Positions 1 to 8,983 of a stretch of DNA of 64,000 bases are shown in pieces. The position numbers were made by a program, and so were the translations under genes. Below the pieces are notes generated by a model, which was not told the origin of the DNA, made no database searches, and saw only the letters and a list, made by a program, of their open reading frames with translations. The DNA is taken from assembly GCA_029245865.1 (NCBI GenBank), contig JAQWOM010000028.1:1-64000 (forward strand). The letters run 5' to 3'. The stretch is from Planctomycetota bacterium (lineage in GTDB: Bacteria; Planctomycetota; B15-G4). Position 1 is the stretch's first letter. Each line of letters begins with the position of its first letter.

Positions 1-153
1 CTGTCTCGTAGAGGATGCGTTCAGGCTCGACTTCAAGGAACGTCCGCATTTAAACCTTCTGTTGTTCAGAGTGGTGAGGAGTTTCATGGTTTCTTCAGAC
101 TGTGTTTAGGGCTCCTAGGACAAGAGTCCCAGTGCATCAAAGTTTCTGCGGAT

Positions 154-513
154 TCAGGCCTTCTGATGATTGCTCGAACCACAAGTTGGACACTTTCCGT
201 GGCATTGAAAGCACCAGACGGTGTCGCATTTGAGGCATTGACGGAGCACTCCTTTGCACGTTCCGCAGTTCATTCTTCCTCTCCAAGGGTTGAGCGAATA
301 CTTATTGGTAAGAGCCGAAGCATGCAATTCGAGACAGAAGAATCTCATCTCGTTCACTTTGGGTGTGTGTTTTGACCCGGATTTCTCAAAAAAGTGCGGG
401 TCGATGTGAAGCGGAATGCGAGAAACGGGATAACCGTGGCAAGAGCCGTTCAGAACACCCCCTGAAACCTGCGGTAGGTGACTCAAACTTGGACCCCCAT
501 CGCTTTCATACAT
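154..513 (-). CDS. small Cys-rich zinc-ribbon-like protein
   Basis: The C-terminal 40 residues carry four CxxC pairs in close succession (CGTC, CLKC, CFQC, CPTC), the pattern of a protein that binds one or two zinc ions. I recognise no named family. The start is unclear. The frame is open back to 552, but that would overlap the divergent gene starting at 546. I chose the ATG at 513, and an ATG at 348 would leave only the Cys-rich 64-residue part. No good ribosome binding site is visible before any of them. The local sequence is richer in AT than its neighbours. It could be a spurious ORF, but regularly spaced CxxC pairs are unlikely by chance. Confidence 0.45.
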   Translation of the reverse strand: MYESDGGPSLSHLPQVSGGVLNGSCHGYPVSRIPLHIDPHFFEKSGSKHTPKVNEMRFFCLELHASALTNKYSLNPWRGRMNCGTCKGVLRQCLKCDTVWCFQCHGKCPTCGSSNHQKA

Positions 514-545
514 CAGTGAATCAAGAAACGCGCTGCCCTTCGCGA

Positions 546-2234
546 ATGACAAGGAGCGCCTTCTTCATGGCCATGGCCCTCTGTCTCTTGAGCAGTTGCC
601 GCCAGAACACCTCCGACGAAGAACACTCGGAAACAAAGGCCTGGTTGACCGAGGCCACGGCGGATGCAGGGCTCTCCTTCACGCACACCGAAGGGCAGGA
701 GCAATGGGACATTCGCCCCACCATGGGTCCAGGAGCTGCCTGGGCTGATGTCGATGGCGACGAGAGCCCGGATCTCTACGTGGTCGGAGGAACCGAACAG
801 TCCGGACGTCTGTTCCTGAACGACGGGACGGGACATTTCACCGACGTCACGGCGGCCTGGGGGCTGGAGACTCCGAACGGCTCTGGCATGGGCGCCTGCT
901 TTGCAGACTGGGACGCGGACGGGGACCAGGATCTTTACGTCACCTACGACGGCCCCAATGTCATGTGGCGTAACGACGGGAATCGATTCACGAACATCAC
1001 GGCAGAGGCCGGAACGGGCGATACACGCTGGGGCGCAGGTGCAGCCTTTGCCGATGTCGATGGCGATGAAGATCTCGACCTGTACGTGACCAACTATCTG
1101 GAATTCGATCTGGCGCTGATCCCCCCCGAGTCCGAGGAGCCCGGCCACCGACGAGAAGACCCCCTTGCCATGCTCCCTTATGTGTTCCCAGGTCAGCCCA
1201 ACGTGCTGTACCGCAACGAAGGGGGCGGACGGTTCACCGACATCACCGAACTCTCCGGACTTCTCGCACCGGATGGAAAAAGCCTGGGTGCGATTTTCTT
1301 TGATGCGGACGAAGACGGAGACGCCGATCTGTATGTCGCCAACGACACGACGCCCAACACCTACTGGGAAAATGACGGCCAAGGACACTTTGAAGAGCTC
1401 TCGCTCTTCGTCGGCCTCGACGATCCACGTGGAGGCATGGGGCTGGCCGGCGGTGATGTGGACGGCGACGGTGATGTCGATCTGGCGCTCACCAACTGGC
1501 AACTCGAACCCAACGCGCTGTACCGCAACAACCACCGTCACCAACCAAGTACGCGCAAGTTCATGCCGCGCTTCGAGGATGTTGCAGTGCGTGCAGGGCT
1601 CGCGCGCCACTCGGTCGGTTACGTGGGCTGGGGCTGCGTCCTCGCAGACCTCGACAACGACGGCGACCTCGACGCCTTTGTCGCCAACGGCTACACAAGT
1701 CCGGACTACGAGACCACCATGATCTGTGTCGGGCAGCCGAACCAGTTGTTCGAGAACGTCACAGAACCTCACGCACTGACCCACCACCGCGATGTCCCCC
1801 GCTGGGAACTCGTCGACATTGACCGGGCCGGAGCATGGGCGGCGCAGGAACTTCCCTCGCGAGGACTCGCTGCCGCCGACGCAGACGGAGACGGAGATCT
1901 CGACCTTGTCGTCACGGCTAACAATGGCCCTCTTGTTTACCTGCGCAATGACAGTGGCGGACGTTCTCTGCGGGTGGTCCCCGAAGGCTCGGCAGCGAAT
2001 CGCGATGCGGTGGGTGCTCGGATCGAGTTGCTGCTCGAGGGAGAAGCCGCGCCCCAGGTCGCCATCGTCCGCGCTGGCTCAGGCTATCTCGGCAACCATC
2101 AACGAGGCGTTCACTTCGGGCTCGGCGAGGCTCAACCCCGGGCGGTCTCGGTTCTCTGGCCAGACGGAACAAAGAGCACGCATGAGGTACCGCAAGACGT
2201 CCACCTCTTGCGCCCTCGGCACTCCAGCAAATGA
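546..2234 (+). CDS. CRTAC1-type FG-GAP/VCBS repeat lipoprotein with ASPIC/UnbV domain
   Basis: The ORF is open from 363, but the ATG at 546 is followed by a lipoprotein signal peptide (MTRSAFFMAMALCLLSSC), so the mature protein should be lipid-anchored outside the inner membrane. The body has repeated calcium-binding loops of the type DVDGDGDVDLAL at intervals of about 50-60 residues, as in FG-GAP/VCBS beta-propellers. The last 70 residues (VGARIELLLEG, AGSGYLGNHQ, LWPDGT) match the ASPIC/UnbV domain. This architecture is common in large planctomycete and acidobacterial secretomes. The role is probably extracellular or surface binding; the ligand is unknown. It converges with the next gene, leaving about 20 bp between stops. 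Confidence 0.85.
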   Translation: MTRSAFFMAMALCLLSSCRQNTSDEEHSETKAWLTEATADAGLSFTHTEGQEQWDIRPTMGPGAAWADVDGDESPDLYVVGGTEQSGRLFLNDGTGHFTDVTAAWGLETPNGSGMGACFADWDADGDQDLYVTYDGPNVMWRNDGNRFTNITAEAGTGDTRWGAGAAFADVDGDEDLDLYVTNYLEFDLALIPPESEEPGHRREDPLAMLPYVFPGQPNVLYRNEGGGRFTDITELSGLLAPDGKSLGAIFFDADEDGDADLYVANDTTPNTYWENDGQGHFEELSLFVGLDDPRGGMGLAGGDVDGDGDVDLALTNWQLEPNALYRNNHRHQPSTRKFMPRFEDVAVRAGLARHSVGYVGWGCVLADLDNDGDLDAFVANGYTSPDYETTMICVGQPNQLFENVTEPHALTHHRDVPRWELVDIDRAGAWAAQELPSRGLAAADADGDGDLDLVVTANNGPLVYLRNDSGGRSLRVVPEGSAANRDAVGARIELLLEGEAAPQVAIVRAGSGYLGNHQRGVHFGLGEAQPRAVSVLWPDGTKSTHEVPQDVHLLRPRHSSK

Positions 2235-2253
2235 AGCGTTCGAGGCGCTTACC

Positions 2254-5073
2254 TCAGTGCTTCTTGTGGCGCACCGTTCCCGTTGAATGACCCGCGTGTG
2301 CTCCGGTGGGCCTCGGCGGGGGAGTGCTCTTCCGCAACACCAGCTGCTTGTGTTGCGTCCGACGGGGCATCACCACCGTCGTCGCCTTGATGGACTCGTG
2401 ACCCCGCGCCCGAACGCTCAACGCGTACTCGCCGGGTGGCAACGCCTCGAACAGCACCTGCTCCGGCGCGCCCCGTGGTGAAGACTTGCGCATCAAATCA
2501 TAAGCGCGATTCTTGCCGGCAGTGCGCACGGTCACGCGTGGCCGATTCATCGGCGAGCCCGAGTCATCCAGCACCACCAGCGCCAGATCGCCGGTTGCTG
2601 GCAGGTGATACGTTTCCTCGATTACAGGGCCGGGCGTCACGTTCAGTTGCTGAGGCCCGAGCCAACCGGCGCCACCCGAGGCCAACCGATAAACCCCACC
2701 GGCCCCAAGATTGAAACGGGCCACGCCCTCGCTGTTGGTGCGCCGGCTCGGGCTATTTTTACGTGCCTTCTTCTGGCGCTTGGGGTCTTTCGAGGCGAGC
2801 GCGTCGACAACATTGACGCGGAACCCGGGCACAGGCCGACCGGAGGAATCTCTCACCGTGACCTCCAACACCGCAGCCGGCATCAGAAAAATCTCGGTTG
2901 GAGGCGGCTCCCGAGTGCCATCAAAAACCACGATCTCACTCACCGCTTCGGCGTAATCCAACGACGAGATGAGCAAGCGGTAGCGCCCCTCGGAGGGCAA
3001 CTCGGCACTCAATGCCCCCGGGTCGCCAGGCGGGTGATCCACCCGCATCTTCAAGTTCTTGAAGACCGGCCCCGTGTCCATGAGGCGTTCACGCTGCAAG
3101 CGAGCGTGGTACTTCTCGACCGGAAATCCGGTGGCGCCATCGATGACGCGGCCTGTCCACAGGACAACCGATTCGAGCGTGATGTTCAGTGCGTCCATCC
3201 AGGGAGACACCGCGTCGATGACCGTGCGGGTTTCCCGATAGCCTGGCGCGAAGGCCGTCAACTTGACCCCGGTTCCTTCCTCCAGAGGTCCGAGACGAAA
3301 AGTGCCTTCGAAGTCCGTGTGCGCCCCCACGACCCCACGCCCCCAGACCCTGGCCCCGGCAATGGGATGCCCCGCAACATCCCGCACCACACCTTCGATC
3401 CACGTGCCCTCTTCGAGGTCGAGCACGATCTCCGAGAGCCCCTCCGCTTCGACCAGACCCACCTCGATCGGCAAACTTTGAGTGCCGGCGTAACGAGCCT
3501 GCAGCGAGACATGCTCCACGTCCGGCGACGAACGGGAGTAACTCAACTCGACGGTGCCGTCCGACCCGGTGCTCACCAGCATGGGTTCGTCCGGCCCGCG
3601 ACCTGCCTCCACCGCCACCTGAGCCCCTGCAATCGGGCTCGAGCCAGCCGTGACTTTCACGCGCAGTGACACAGGCTCCGTAAGATGCACCAGCAACTCC
3701 TGCTCATCAGAATGCCTGCGCACCCGCGTGCTGCCACGCAAGTCTTCGTCCCCGAAGGCCGTCACGACGAGCCTCCCTTGTCCGCTCCACTCATCCAGAG
3801 CGAAGGAGAACGCGCCCGTCTCATCCGCAGTGCCCCGCACCAAGACCTCGTCATCGGCAGACAACTCGACCGGAACGCCAGGCACCCCGGCCTGATCCGG
3901 CCCCACCACGACACGCCCCTGAACCTCTTCGAGGGGGCTCATGCGAAGGCTGATGGGGCAGTGAAGTGGAAGCACCCAGTCCACGCAGCCCGTATGCCGA
4001 TGGGGCACAAAACCCTCGGCGGTGAGATCTAGAACGAAGCCCGTGGACGGCACATCGGGCACAAAGAACTCGCCCGCCTCGTCGGTCAACACCACCTGCT
4101 CGAACACGGTGTCTTGTGCCGCTTCCAGTTCGGGAGACCCCTCGTTGGCGACTCGCGCCGCCAGATCCATGCTGAAACGAACCTCGACACCTACCAGAGG
4201 CTCGCGTGTCTCGGCGTGAATCACCGTGCCGGTGACCTCACGCCCCGGCTCCAGTTCCATCGTCACCGGCTCCCACCCGGGCAACGCATCCTCTACGAAA
4301 CCGATCTCAAAGCCGGGCGCCCATGCAGCGAGCTGAACATTCTCAAACGGCACCGGTGCCAGGCGGAACGCCCCCGTTTCATCGGCATGCGCCGTCAGTG
4401 ATTCGGCCCCGCCGATGACCAGCACCTGCGCACCGGCGATGGGCTCGGCCCACTCCGCATCCCGAACCACGCCTTCAATCCACCGCGGGTCCTCGACACG
4501 GACCTGCAACTGGTCCGAGGCGACCACCTCGTCGAGCCGTACCCGCGCCCAGGAAAGCCCCCCCGCGAAAAGGGTGTGCGCGGCTCCCGATCGAGCTGGA
4601 AGTTTGAAAGCACCAGCCTCATCGGTGCGCATCGAGCCGATCTTCAGAGAGAGCTCGTCGTCATCCAGCTTTTCATCCCAGGGATCCTCGACGACATAGA
4701 GCAGAACCGGCACGCCTGCTTGCGGCGAGCCCGTGGGGTCGACAACGTGACCACTGACCCAACCGTCCGCGAGAATCCCGGCCCGCGCGGCCAACCCTTC
4801 CTCGCGGGTCTCCGGAACGTGCTCGGGCAGCAGCGGCGAGGGGTTCGTGTCGGCGCTCTGCGCTTGAAGCTCGCCAGCATCTGGAAAAGTCGTCTCCGGT
4901 CGAGAGGCCAGAATGCTCGCCCCCGAGACTCCTCGCCCCACCCCGTTCACGGGCTCTTCCAGCAACAGCAACGCGATGCCGAGCACGGTCAGGACGACGA
5001 AGCAGGCAAGGATAAGGCGAACGGGCACGAACGGCTCCTCCGGCTGGCTGAGGGGCAAGGCGACCCCGGCCAC
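2254..5073 (-). CDS. membrane-anchored protein with carboxypeptidase-regulatory-like repeats
   Basis: This 939-residue protein starts at GTG and has one N-terminal membrane segment (about residues 17-38, VRLILACFVVLTVLGIALLL). Then follow about eight beta-sandwich units, each opening with a motif such as VSGHVVDPTGSPQAGVPV, IEGVVRDVAGHPIAGARV or WTGRVIDGATGFPV. These are typical CarboxypepD_reg-like (transthyretin-like) domains. No catalytic peptidase domain is present. The C-terminus is basic and Pro-rich. It is probably a periplasmic or surface adhesive or scaffold protein. The large antisense ORFs over this gene are shadows caused by its high GC content. Confidence 0.8.
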   Translation of the reverse strand: MAGVALPLSQPEEPFVPVRLILACFVVLTVLGIALLLLEEPVNGVGRGVSGASILASRPETTFPDAGELQAQSADTNPSPLLPEHVPETREEGLAARAGILADGWVSGHVVDPTGSPQAGVPVLLYVVEDPWDEKLDDDELSLKIGSMRTDEAGAFKLPARSGAAHTLFAGGLSWARVRLDEVVASDQLQVRVEDPRWIEGVVRDAEWAEPIAGAQVLVIGGAESLTAHADETGAFRLAPVPFENVQLAAWAPGFEIGFVEDALPGWEPVTMELEPGREVTGTVIHAETREPLVGVEVRFSMDLAARVANEGSPELEAAQDTVFEQVVLTDEAGEFFVPDVPSTGFVLDLTAEGFVPHRHTGCVDWVLPLHCPISLRMSPLEEVQGRVVVGPDQAGVPGVPVELSADDEVLVRGTADETGAFSFALDEWSGQGRLVVTAFGDEDLRGSTRVRRHSDEQELLVHLTEPVSLRVKVTAGSSPIAGAQVAVEAGRGPDEPMLVSTGSDGTVELSYSRSSPDVEHVSLQARYAGTQSLPIEVGLVEAEGLSEIVLDLEEGTWIEGVVRDVAGHPIAGARVWGRGVVGAHTDFEGTFRLGPLEEGTGVKLTAFAPGYRETRTVIDAVSPWMDALNITLESVVLWTGRVIDGATGFPVEKYHARLQRERLMDTGPVFKNLKMRVDHPPGDPGALSAELPSEGRYRLLISSLDYAEAVSEIVVFDGTREPPPTEIFLMPAAVLEVTVRDSSGRPVPGFRVNVVDALASKDPKRQKKARKNSPSRRTNSEGVARFNLGAGGVYRLASGGAGWLGPQQLNVTPGPVIEETYHLPATGDLALVVLDDSGSPMNRPRVTVRTAGKNRAYDLMRKSSPRGAPEQVLFEALPPGEYALSVRARGHESIKATTVVMPRRTQHKQLVLRKSTPPPRPTGAHAGHSTGTVRHKKH

Positions 5074-5190
5074 TCTAGCCGAGATCGCCTCCTGCGGCGG
5101 GCGCCTTCACCACGGGCTCTCTCACCCTTCCATTAGGGTGCGCTGCCCCCATGGAAACACCGAAGAGGGCACCCAACAGAAATCCCGGCC

Positions 5191-5214
5191 CGTGCGTGTT
5201 GTTTCTTACGCACG
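5191..5214. repeat. 7-bp perfect inverted repeat in a divergent intergenic region
   Basis: CGTGCGT and ACGCACG are separated by a 10-nt loop. The element lies in the 290-bp gap (5074-5363) between two divergent genes, where promoters or an operator would be expected. It has no U-run, so a terminator is unlikely. I see no other feature in this gap. Confidence 0.3.
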
Positions 5215-5363
5215 AGCCTTTCACTTCAGCGCCTCGTGGGCTCACCTGACAGTGGGCCGGATCGGCCAGATTCCTGCCTTTCTGGTCAGATGACCGATCG
5301 GAGGCTCCGTGATAGGCTGTTTACTGGCGCTCACCAAAGAATCAGACCCTCGCTGCTCCCCTA

Positions 5364-5921
5364 ATGACAGTCCTTGCGATCCGACGCCTTTTCAGTGATC
5401 TGCGTGCCCGTTATCACGTGTGGCACGGTCAGAGGGCTTATCAGGCAGGTCGTCTGCGGGCCGCCGGTCGACATCTAGACCGCGCCCTGTCGAGCGGCCA
5501 CAGTTCGTTCACGGCCTGCCTCCTCCTGGGCAAGGTCGCTTATCGGGTCCAGGACATGCCGCGAGCCATGGACTGCTTCCGGATGGCCAAGCGGGCAGAC
5601 CCCACTCGGTACGCGCAGGAGGGCTTTCCCAAGGGCTTCATCGAGTCCCTGGGTAGCCATGCCACAACCGCCCCTCGCCAGAAGTACCACATCGTGATCG
5701 AGCCCTCACCGCGCCCAAACAGCCCGGAACGCACCCAGCGCCCCCTCCAGGATGTGATGAATGGCAGTTCTCGAAGAGCCCAGCCAGAAACTGAGCACGC
5801 CTTAGGCGACTTCGGCAGCCGAGCTGAGCAAGAAAAGGCCCGGTCACGCCCCATGTTCAGTGCCGGCGAATGGGCAGATATCGACTGGGATCTCGAGGCC
5901 CGCAAGCTGTTCGGCGACTGA
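5364..5921 (+). CDS. TPR-like hypothetical protein
   Basis: The 185-residue product has about two TPR-like helical pairs in its first half (YQAGRLRAAGRHLDRAL, then YRVQDMPRAMDCFRMAKRA), where alternating small and aromatic residues and the terminal DP follow the TPR pattern. The second half is polar, Pro- and Arg-rich and probably disordered. There is no signal peptide or membrane segment, so it should be cytoplasmic. It lies 114 bp upstream of gcvT on the same strand, but nothing ties it to glycine metabolism. Its function is unknown. Confidence 0.6.
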   Translation: MTVLAIRRLFSDLRARYHVWHGQRAYQAGRLRAAGRHLDRALSSGHSSFTACLLLGKVAYRVQDMPRAMDCFRMAKRADPTRYAQEGFPKGFIESLGSHATTAPRQKYHIVIEPSPRPNSPERTQRPLQDVMNGSSRRAQPETEHALGDFGSRAEQEKARSRPMFSAGEWADIDWDLEARKLFGD

Positions 5922-6035
5922 GGCGGATCGGCGGTCTCGGTTCCCCCCCCGTTCCTGACCGGCCACGTCTGGTGTCAGAGCGACGTTTCCGCGAAGATCC
6001 TCTGCTTCCCGGGCACCTCGCGGAGACCCTCGCCC

Positions 6036-7151
6036 ATGACCACGCCAACCGCGCTCAAGCACACGCCCCTCACGGCCCTCCATGAAGCCGCCGGCGCGCG
6101 CCTTGTCGACTTTTCCGGTTACCTGATGCCCGTGCAGTATGACGCCATCATGGATGAAGTTGTCCGCGTTCGGACAAAGGTTGGCTTGTTCGATCTCTGT
6201 CATATGGGGCGCTGCCGGATCACTGGCGCGCGCGCGATCGAGGCGGCCCAATTCCTGGTGCACGTCAACGTTCACACCATGAAGGTCGGTGCGATCCGCT
6301 ATTCCTTCTTTGCGCGCGAAGATGGCACGACCATGGACGACGTCCTGGTCTACAAAGAAGAAGACTCTGTTTTCTTCTGCATCAACGCAGGCAATCGCGA
6401 ACGCGATCTGGTGTGGATGCGAGAAGTTGCAGCACGCTACGACTGCGAGATCGAAGACCTCTCAGACGAGTTGGCCATGATTGCCCTCCAAGGCCCCGCC
6501 TCACTCGAGGTCATTGCGCCACTCATGGGCATCGACTCCACCGAACTGAACGAGATGAAGTACTACTCGTTCCGGCAAGGTCAGGTGGGTGGTGTTCCCG
6601 CGATGATCTCGAGAACGGGTTACACCGGCGAAGACGGTTTCGAAATCTACTTTGACGCCGACATGGCTCAGGATCTGTGGCAGTCCATCCTGGAAGCCGG
6701 AGAGGACTTCGGCCTCACGCCCATCGGGCTCGCCGCTCGTGACACGCTACGGCTCGAGGCGGGGATGGCGTTGTACGGTCACGAGTTGGATGACACCACG
6801 AATCCGGTCGAGGCTGGCATCGTGTTCCGCCCCATCAAGCACACTCATGACTTCTCCGGCCGAGCTGCGATTGAAGCGATGCTGGAGACGGGCCCTGAGC
6901 GCGTCCTCGTGGGCTTCACAGCCGATGGCCCGCGCGTCCCGCGCCAGGGCTATGAGCTGGTTTCGCTGGATCACACGCCTATCGGCAAGGTCGTCAGCGG
7001 ATCCCCCTCGCCCACCCTGAACAAGAACATCGGCACGGCCTATGTGGTCAGCGGACACGACGCCCCTGGCACGCGCATGGCCATGGAGATCAGCGGCAAA
7101 CGCTACGAGGTCACATTGCACGCCCTGCCTTTCTACAAACGTTCACGTTGA
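6036..7151 (+). CDS. gcvT: glycine cleavage system T protein (aminomethyltransferase)
   Basis: GcvT transfers the methylene group from aminomethyl-lipoyl-GcvH to tetrahydrofolate and releases ammonia. The 371-residue length is normal for the family. Diagnostic stretches are LVDFSGYLMPVQY near the N-terminus, LFDLCHMGR, the folate-binding region RTGYTGEDGFEIYF, and the C-terminal barrel LVGFTADGPRVPRQGYEL. It is the first gene of a cluster gcvT-gcvH-gcvPA-gcvPB. The 114-bp leader does not show the conserved core of a glycine riboswitch. Confidence 0.96.
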   Translation: MTTPTALKHTPLTALHEAAGARLVDFSGYLMPVQYDAIMDEVVRVRTKVGLFDLCHMGRCRITGARAIEAAQFLVHVNVHTMKVGAIRYSFFAREDGTTMDDVLVYKEEDSVFFCINAGNRERDLVWMREVAARYDCEIEDLSDELAMIALQGPASLEVIAPLMGIDSTELNEMKYYSFRQGQVGGVPAMISRTGYTGEDGFEIYFDADMAQDLWQSILEAGEDFGLTPIGLAARDTLRLEAGMALYGHELDDTTNPVEAGIVFRPIKHTHDFSGRAAIEAMLETGPERVLVGFTADGPRVPRQGYELVSLDHTPIGKVVSGSPSPTLNKNIGTAYVVSGHDAPGTRMAMEISGKRYEVTLHALPFYKRSR

Positions 7152-7219
7152 ACGGATGCATCTGGGGGGCTATCCCCCACGAATCCCATCACACACCTTC
7201 TGCAGGAGATGTTCGAAGG

Positions 7220-7600
7220 ATGAGCAACCCGAGCGACCTGAAGTACACAGAGAGCCACGAGTGGGTCCGAATCGACGGTGAAACCGCGACCATCGGGATC
7301 ACTGCACATGCAGCCGCGAGCCTCTCCGATCTCGTCTTTCTGGAACTGCCCGATGTGGGAGACACCGTCTCCTCGGGAGACTCTTTTGGCGAAATCGAAT
7401 CTGTGAAAGCCGTTTCCGATCTGAAGAGTCCCGTCAACGGCGAAGTCACCGGCTCCAATCACGCACTTGAAGACGATCTGAAGGTGATCAACGCCGATCC
7501 CTACGGAGATGGCTGGTTGATCAAGGTCACCACCAGCGAAATCCCGGGGGGGCTGATGGATGTCAGCGCCTATGAACAACACGTTGCCGCTGAGGCCTGA
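7220..7600 (+). CDS. gcvH: glycine cleavage system H protein (lipoyl carrier)
   Basis: GcvH shuttles the aminomethyl intermediate between the P and T proteins on a lipoyl arm. The protein is 126 residues, standard for the family. The lipoylation motif GEIESVKAVSDL is intact, with the acceptor lysine at about residue 63. The track extends the frame back to 7148, but the ATG at 7220 gives the conserved start MSNPSDLKYTESHEWV and has AGGAG 11 nt upstream. The lipoyl group could be supplied through the LipM-like enzyme at 24415-25167. Confidence 0.96.
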   Translation: MSNPSDLKYTESHEWVRIDGETATIGITAHAAASLSDLVFLELPDVGDTVSSGDSFGEIESVKAVSDLKSPVNGEVTGSNHALEDDLKVINADPYGDGWLIKVTTSEIPGGLMDVSAYEQHVAAEA

Positions 7601-7641
7601 CACCACAACACGCTTCACATCACCACCCGGAACATTCCACC

Positions 7642-8982
7642 GTGACGTACGTCCAGAATACTGAACAGAACCAAGCTGACATGCTTGCCGCCATTGGAAT
7701 GGCAAGCACGGACGAACTCTGGAAGGTCATTCCGGAGGACTGTCTCTTCGACGGTTCACTCGACGTCGGACCAGCGCTTACCGAAGATTCACTTGTGCGT
7801 CATATGCGTGAGATTGCGAAGCGCAACGTCACCGCAGACGACATGCCGAGTTTTCTGGGTGCCGGGGCATACCGACACTTCTGCCCGGCTTTGGTAGACA
7901 ACCTCGTTTCACGCACCGAGTTCTGGACGGCCTACACGCCGTATCAGCCAGAAGCGAGTCAGGGCACGCTGACGACGATCTATGAGTTCCAGACCCTCAT
8001 GTGCCGTATCACAGGCATGGAGGTAAGCAATGCCTCGGTCTACGACGGTGCCACCGCTGTCATCGAAGGCGTCATGCTTGCACTGCGCGCCAAGCGCAAG
8101 GCCAAGCGCGTGCTGGTCAGTAAGGGCCTTCACCCGGACACACTCGCCGTCCTGCACACGTACCTGAAACACCTGGATATCGACGTGGTGGAGGTGGACC
8201 TCGTCGACGGAGCGACGCCAACCGAGGCCATCTCCGGCGACGCCGTGGCAGCCGTTGCATTCCAGAGCCCGAATTTTTACGGCGTCCTCGAAGATGTGAC
8301 CGCGCTCTCTGCAGCGGCCCACGAACTCGAGGCCCTGTCAGTCGTCTCGGTCGATCCGATCTCGCTTTCGGTGATCGAAGCCCCCGGCAAGCAAGGCGCA
8401 GATGTTGTCTGCGGAGAGGGCACGCCCATGGGCAACGAGCCCTGGTACGGCGGCCCAGGCTTCGGCTTTCTTTGCAGCAAGATGGACATGGTTCGGCAGA
8501 TGCCCGCACGTATTGCCGGCGAAACGACCGATGACGACGGCAACCGCGCGGTCGTTCTGACCTTCCAGACCCGAGAGCAACACATCCGCCGCAAGAAGGC
8601 GACGAGCAACATTTGCACGAGTCAGCAGTTGATGGCTTTGCGAGCCACCATCTGGGCTTCACTGCTCGGCAAGCAAGGATTTGCGGACCTTGGCAAAACG
8701 AATCTCAGCCGCGCGCACTACGCCGCGAAACGCCTTGCCGAACTTCCCGGATGGTCACTGACCTACCCCGAGCGCTCCTTTTTCAAGGAGTTCTGCGTGA
8801 CCACACCTTTGCCCGCAGCGGAACTCAATGACCGCCTGCTCAAGGAGCACGGCATCCTTGGTGGCTTTGACCTCGGGCGTCTCGATGAAAAACGGAAAAA
8901 CGACTGGCTCGTCTCCGTGACCGACCTCGTAACACGCGAAGACATCGATCGCCTGGTCGATGCACTTCAGGGAATGGCCTGA
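7642..8982 (+). CDS. gcvPA: glycine dehydrogenase (decarboxylating) subunit 1
   Basis: This is the N-terminal half of the split P protein that decarboxylates glycine with pyridoxal phosphate. At 446 residues it has the family length. Recognisable stretches are FLGAGAYRHFCPALVD, SQGTLTTIYEFQTLM and the C-terminal GILGGFDLGR. Translation begins with GTG. It ends one nucleotide before the GTG of gcvPB, consistent with translational coupling of two subunits needed in equal amounts. Confidence 0.95.
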   Translation: MTYVQNTEQNQADMLAAIGMASTDELWKVIPEDCLFDGSLDVGPALTEDSLVRHMREIAKRNVTADDMPSFLGAGAYRHFCPALVDNLVSRTEFWTAYTPYQPEASQGTLTTIYEFQTLMCRITGMEVSNASVYDGATAVIEGVMLALRAKRKAKRVLVSKGLHPDTLAVLHTYLKHLDIDVVEVDLVDGATPTEAISGDAVAAVAFQSPNFYGVLEDVTALSAAAHELEALSVVSVDPISLSVIEAPGKQGADVVCGEGTPMGNEPWYGGPGFGFLCSKMDMVRQMPARIAGETTDDDGNRAVVLTFQTREQHIRRKKATSNICTSQQLMALRATIWASLLGKQGFADLGKTNLSRAHYAAKRLAELPGWSLTYPERSFFKEFCVTTPLPAAELNDRLLKEHGILGGFDLGRLDEKRKNDWLVSVTDLVTREDIDRLVDALQGMA

Positions 8983-8983
8983 C

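Noticed and set aside
513-1787. Long minus-strand ORF of 424 residues
   Set aside because: It lies wholly antisense to the FG-GAP gene and lacks recognisable domains; high GC produces such shadows.
5922-6035. Possible glycine riboswitch before gcvT
   Set aside because: The gap is only 114 bp and lacks the tandem aptamer cores expected for a glycine riboswitch.
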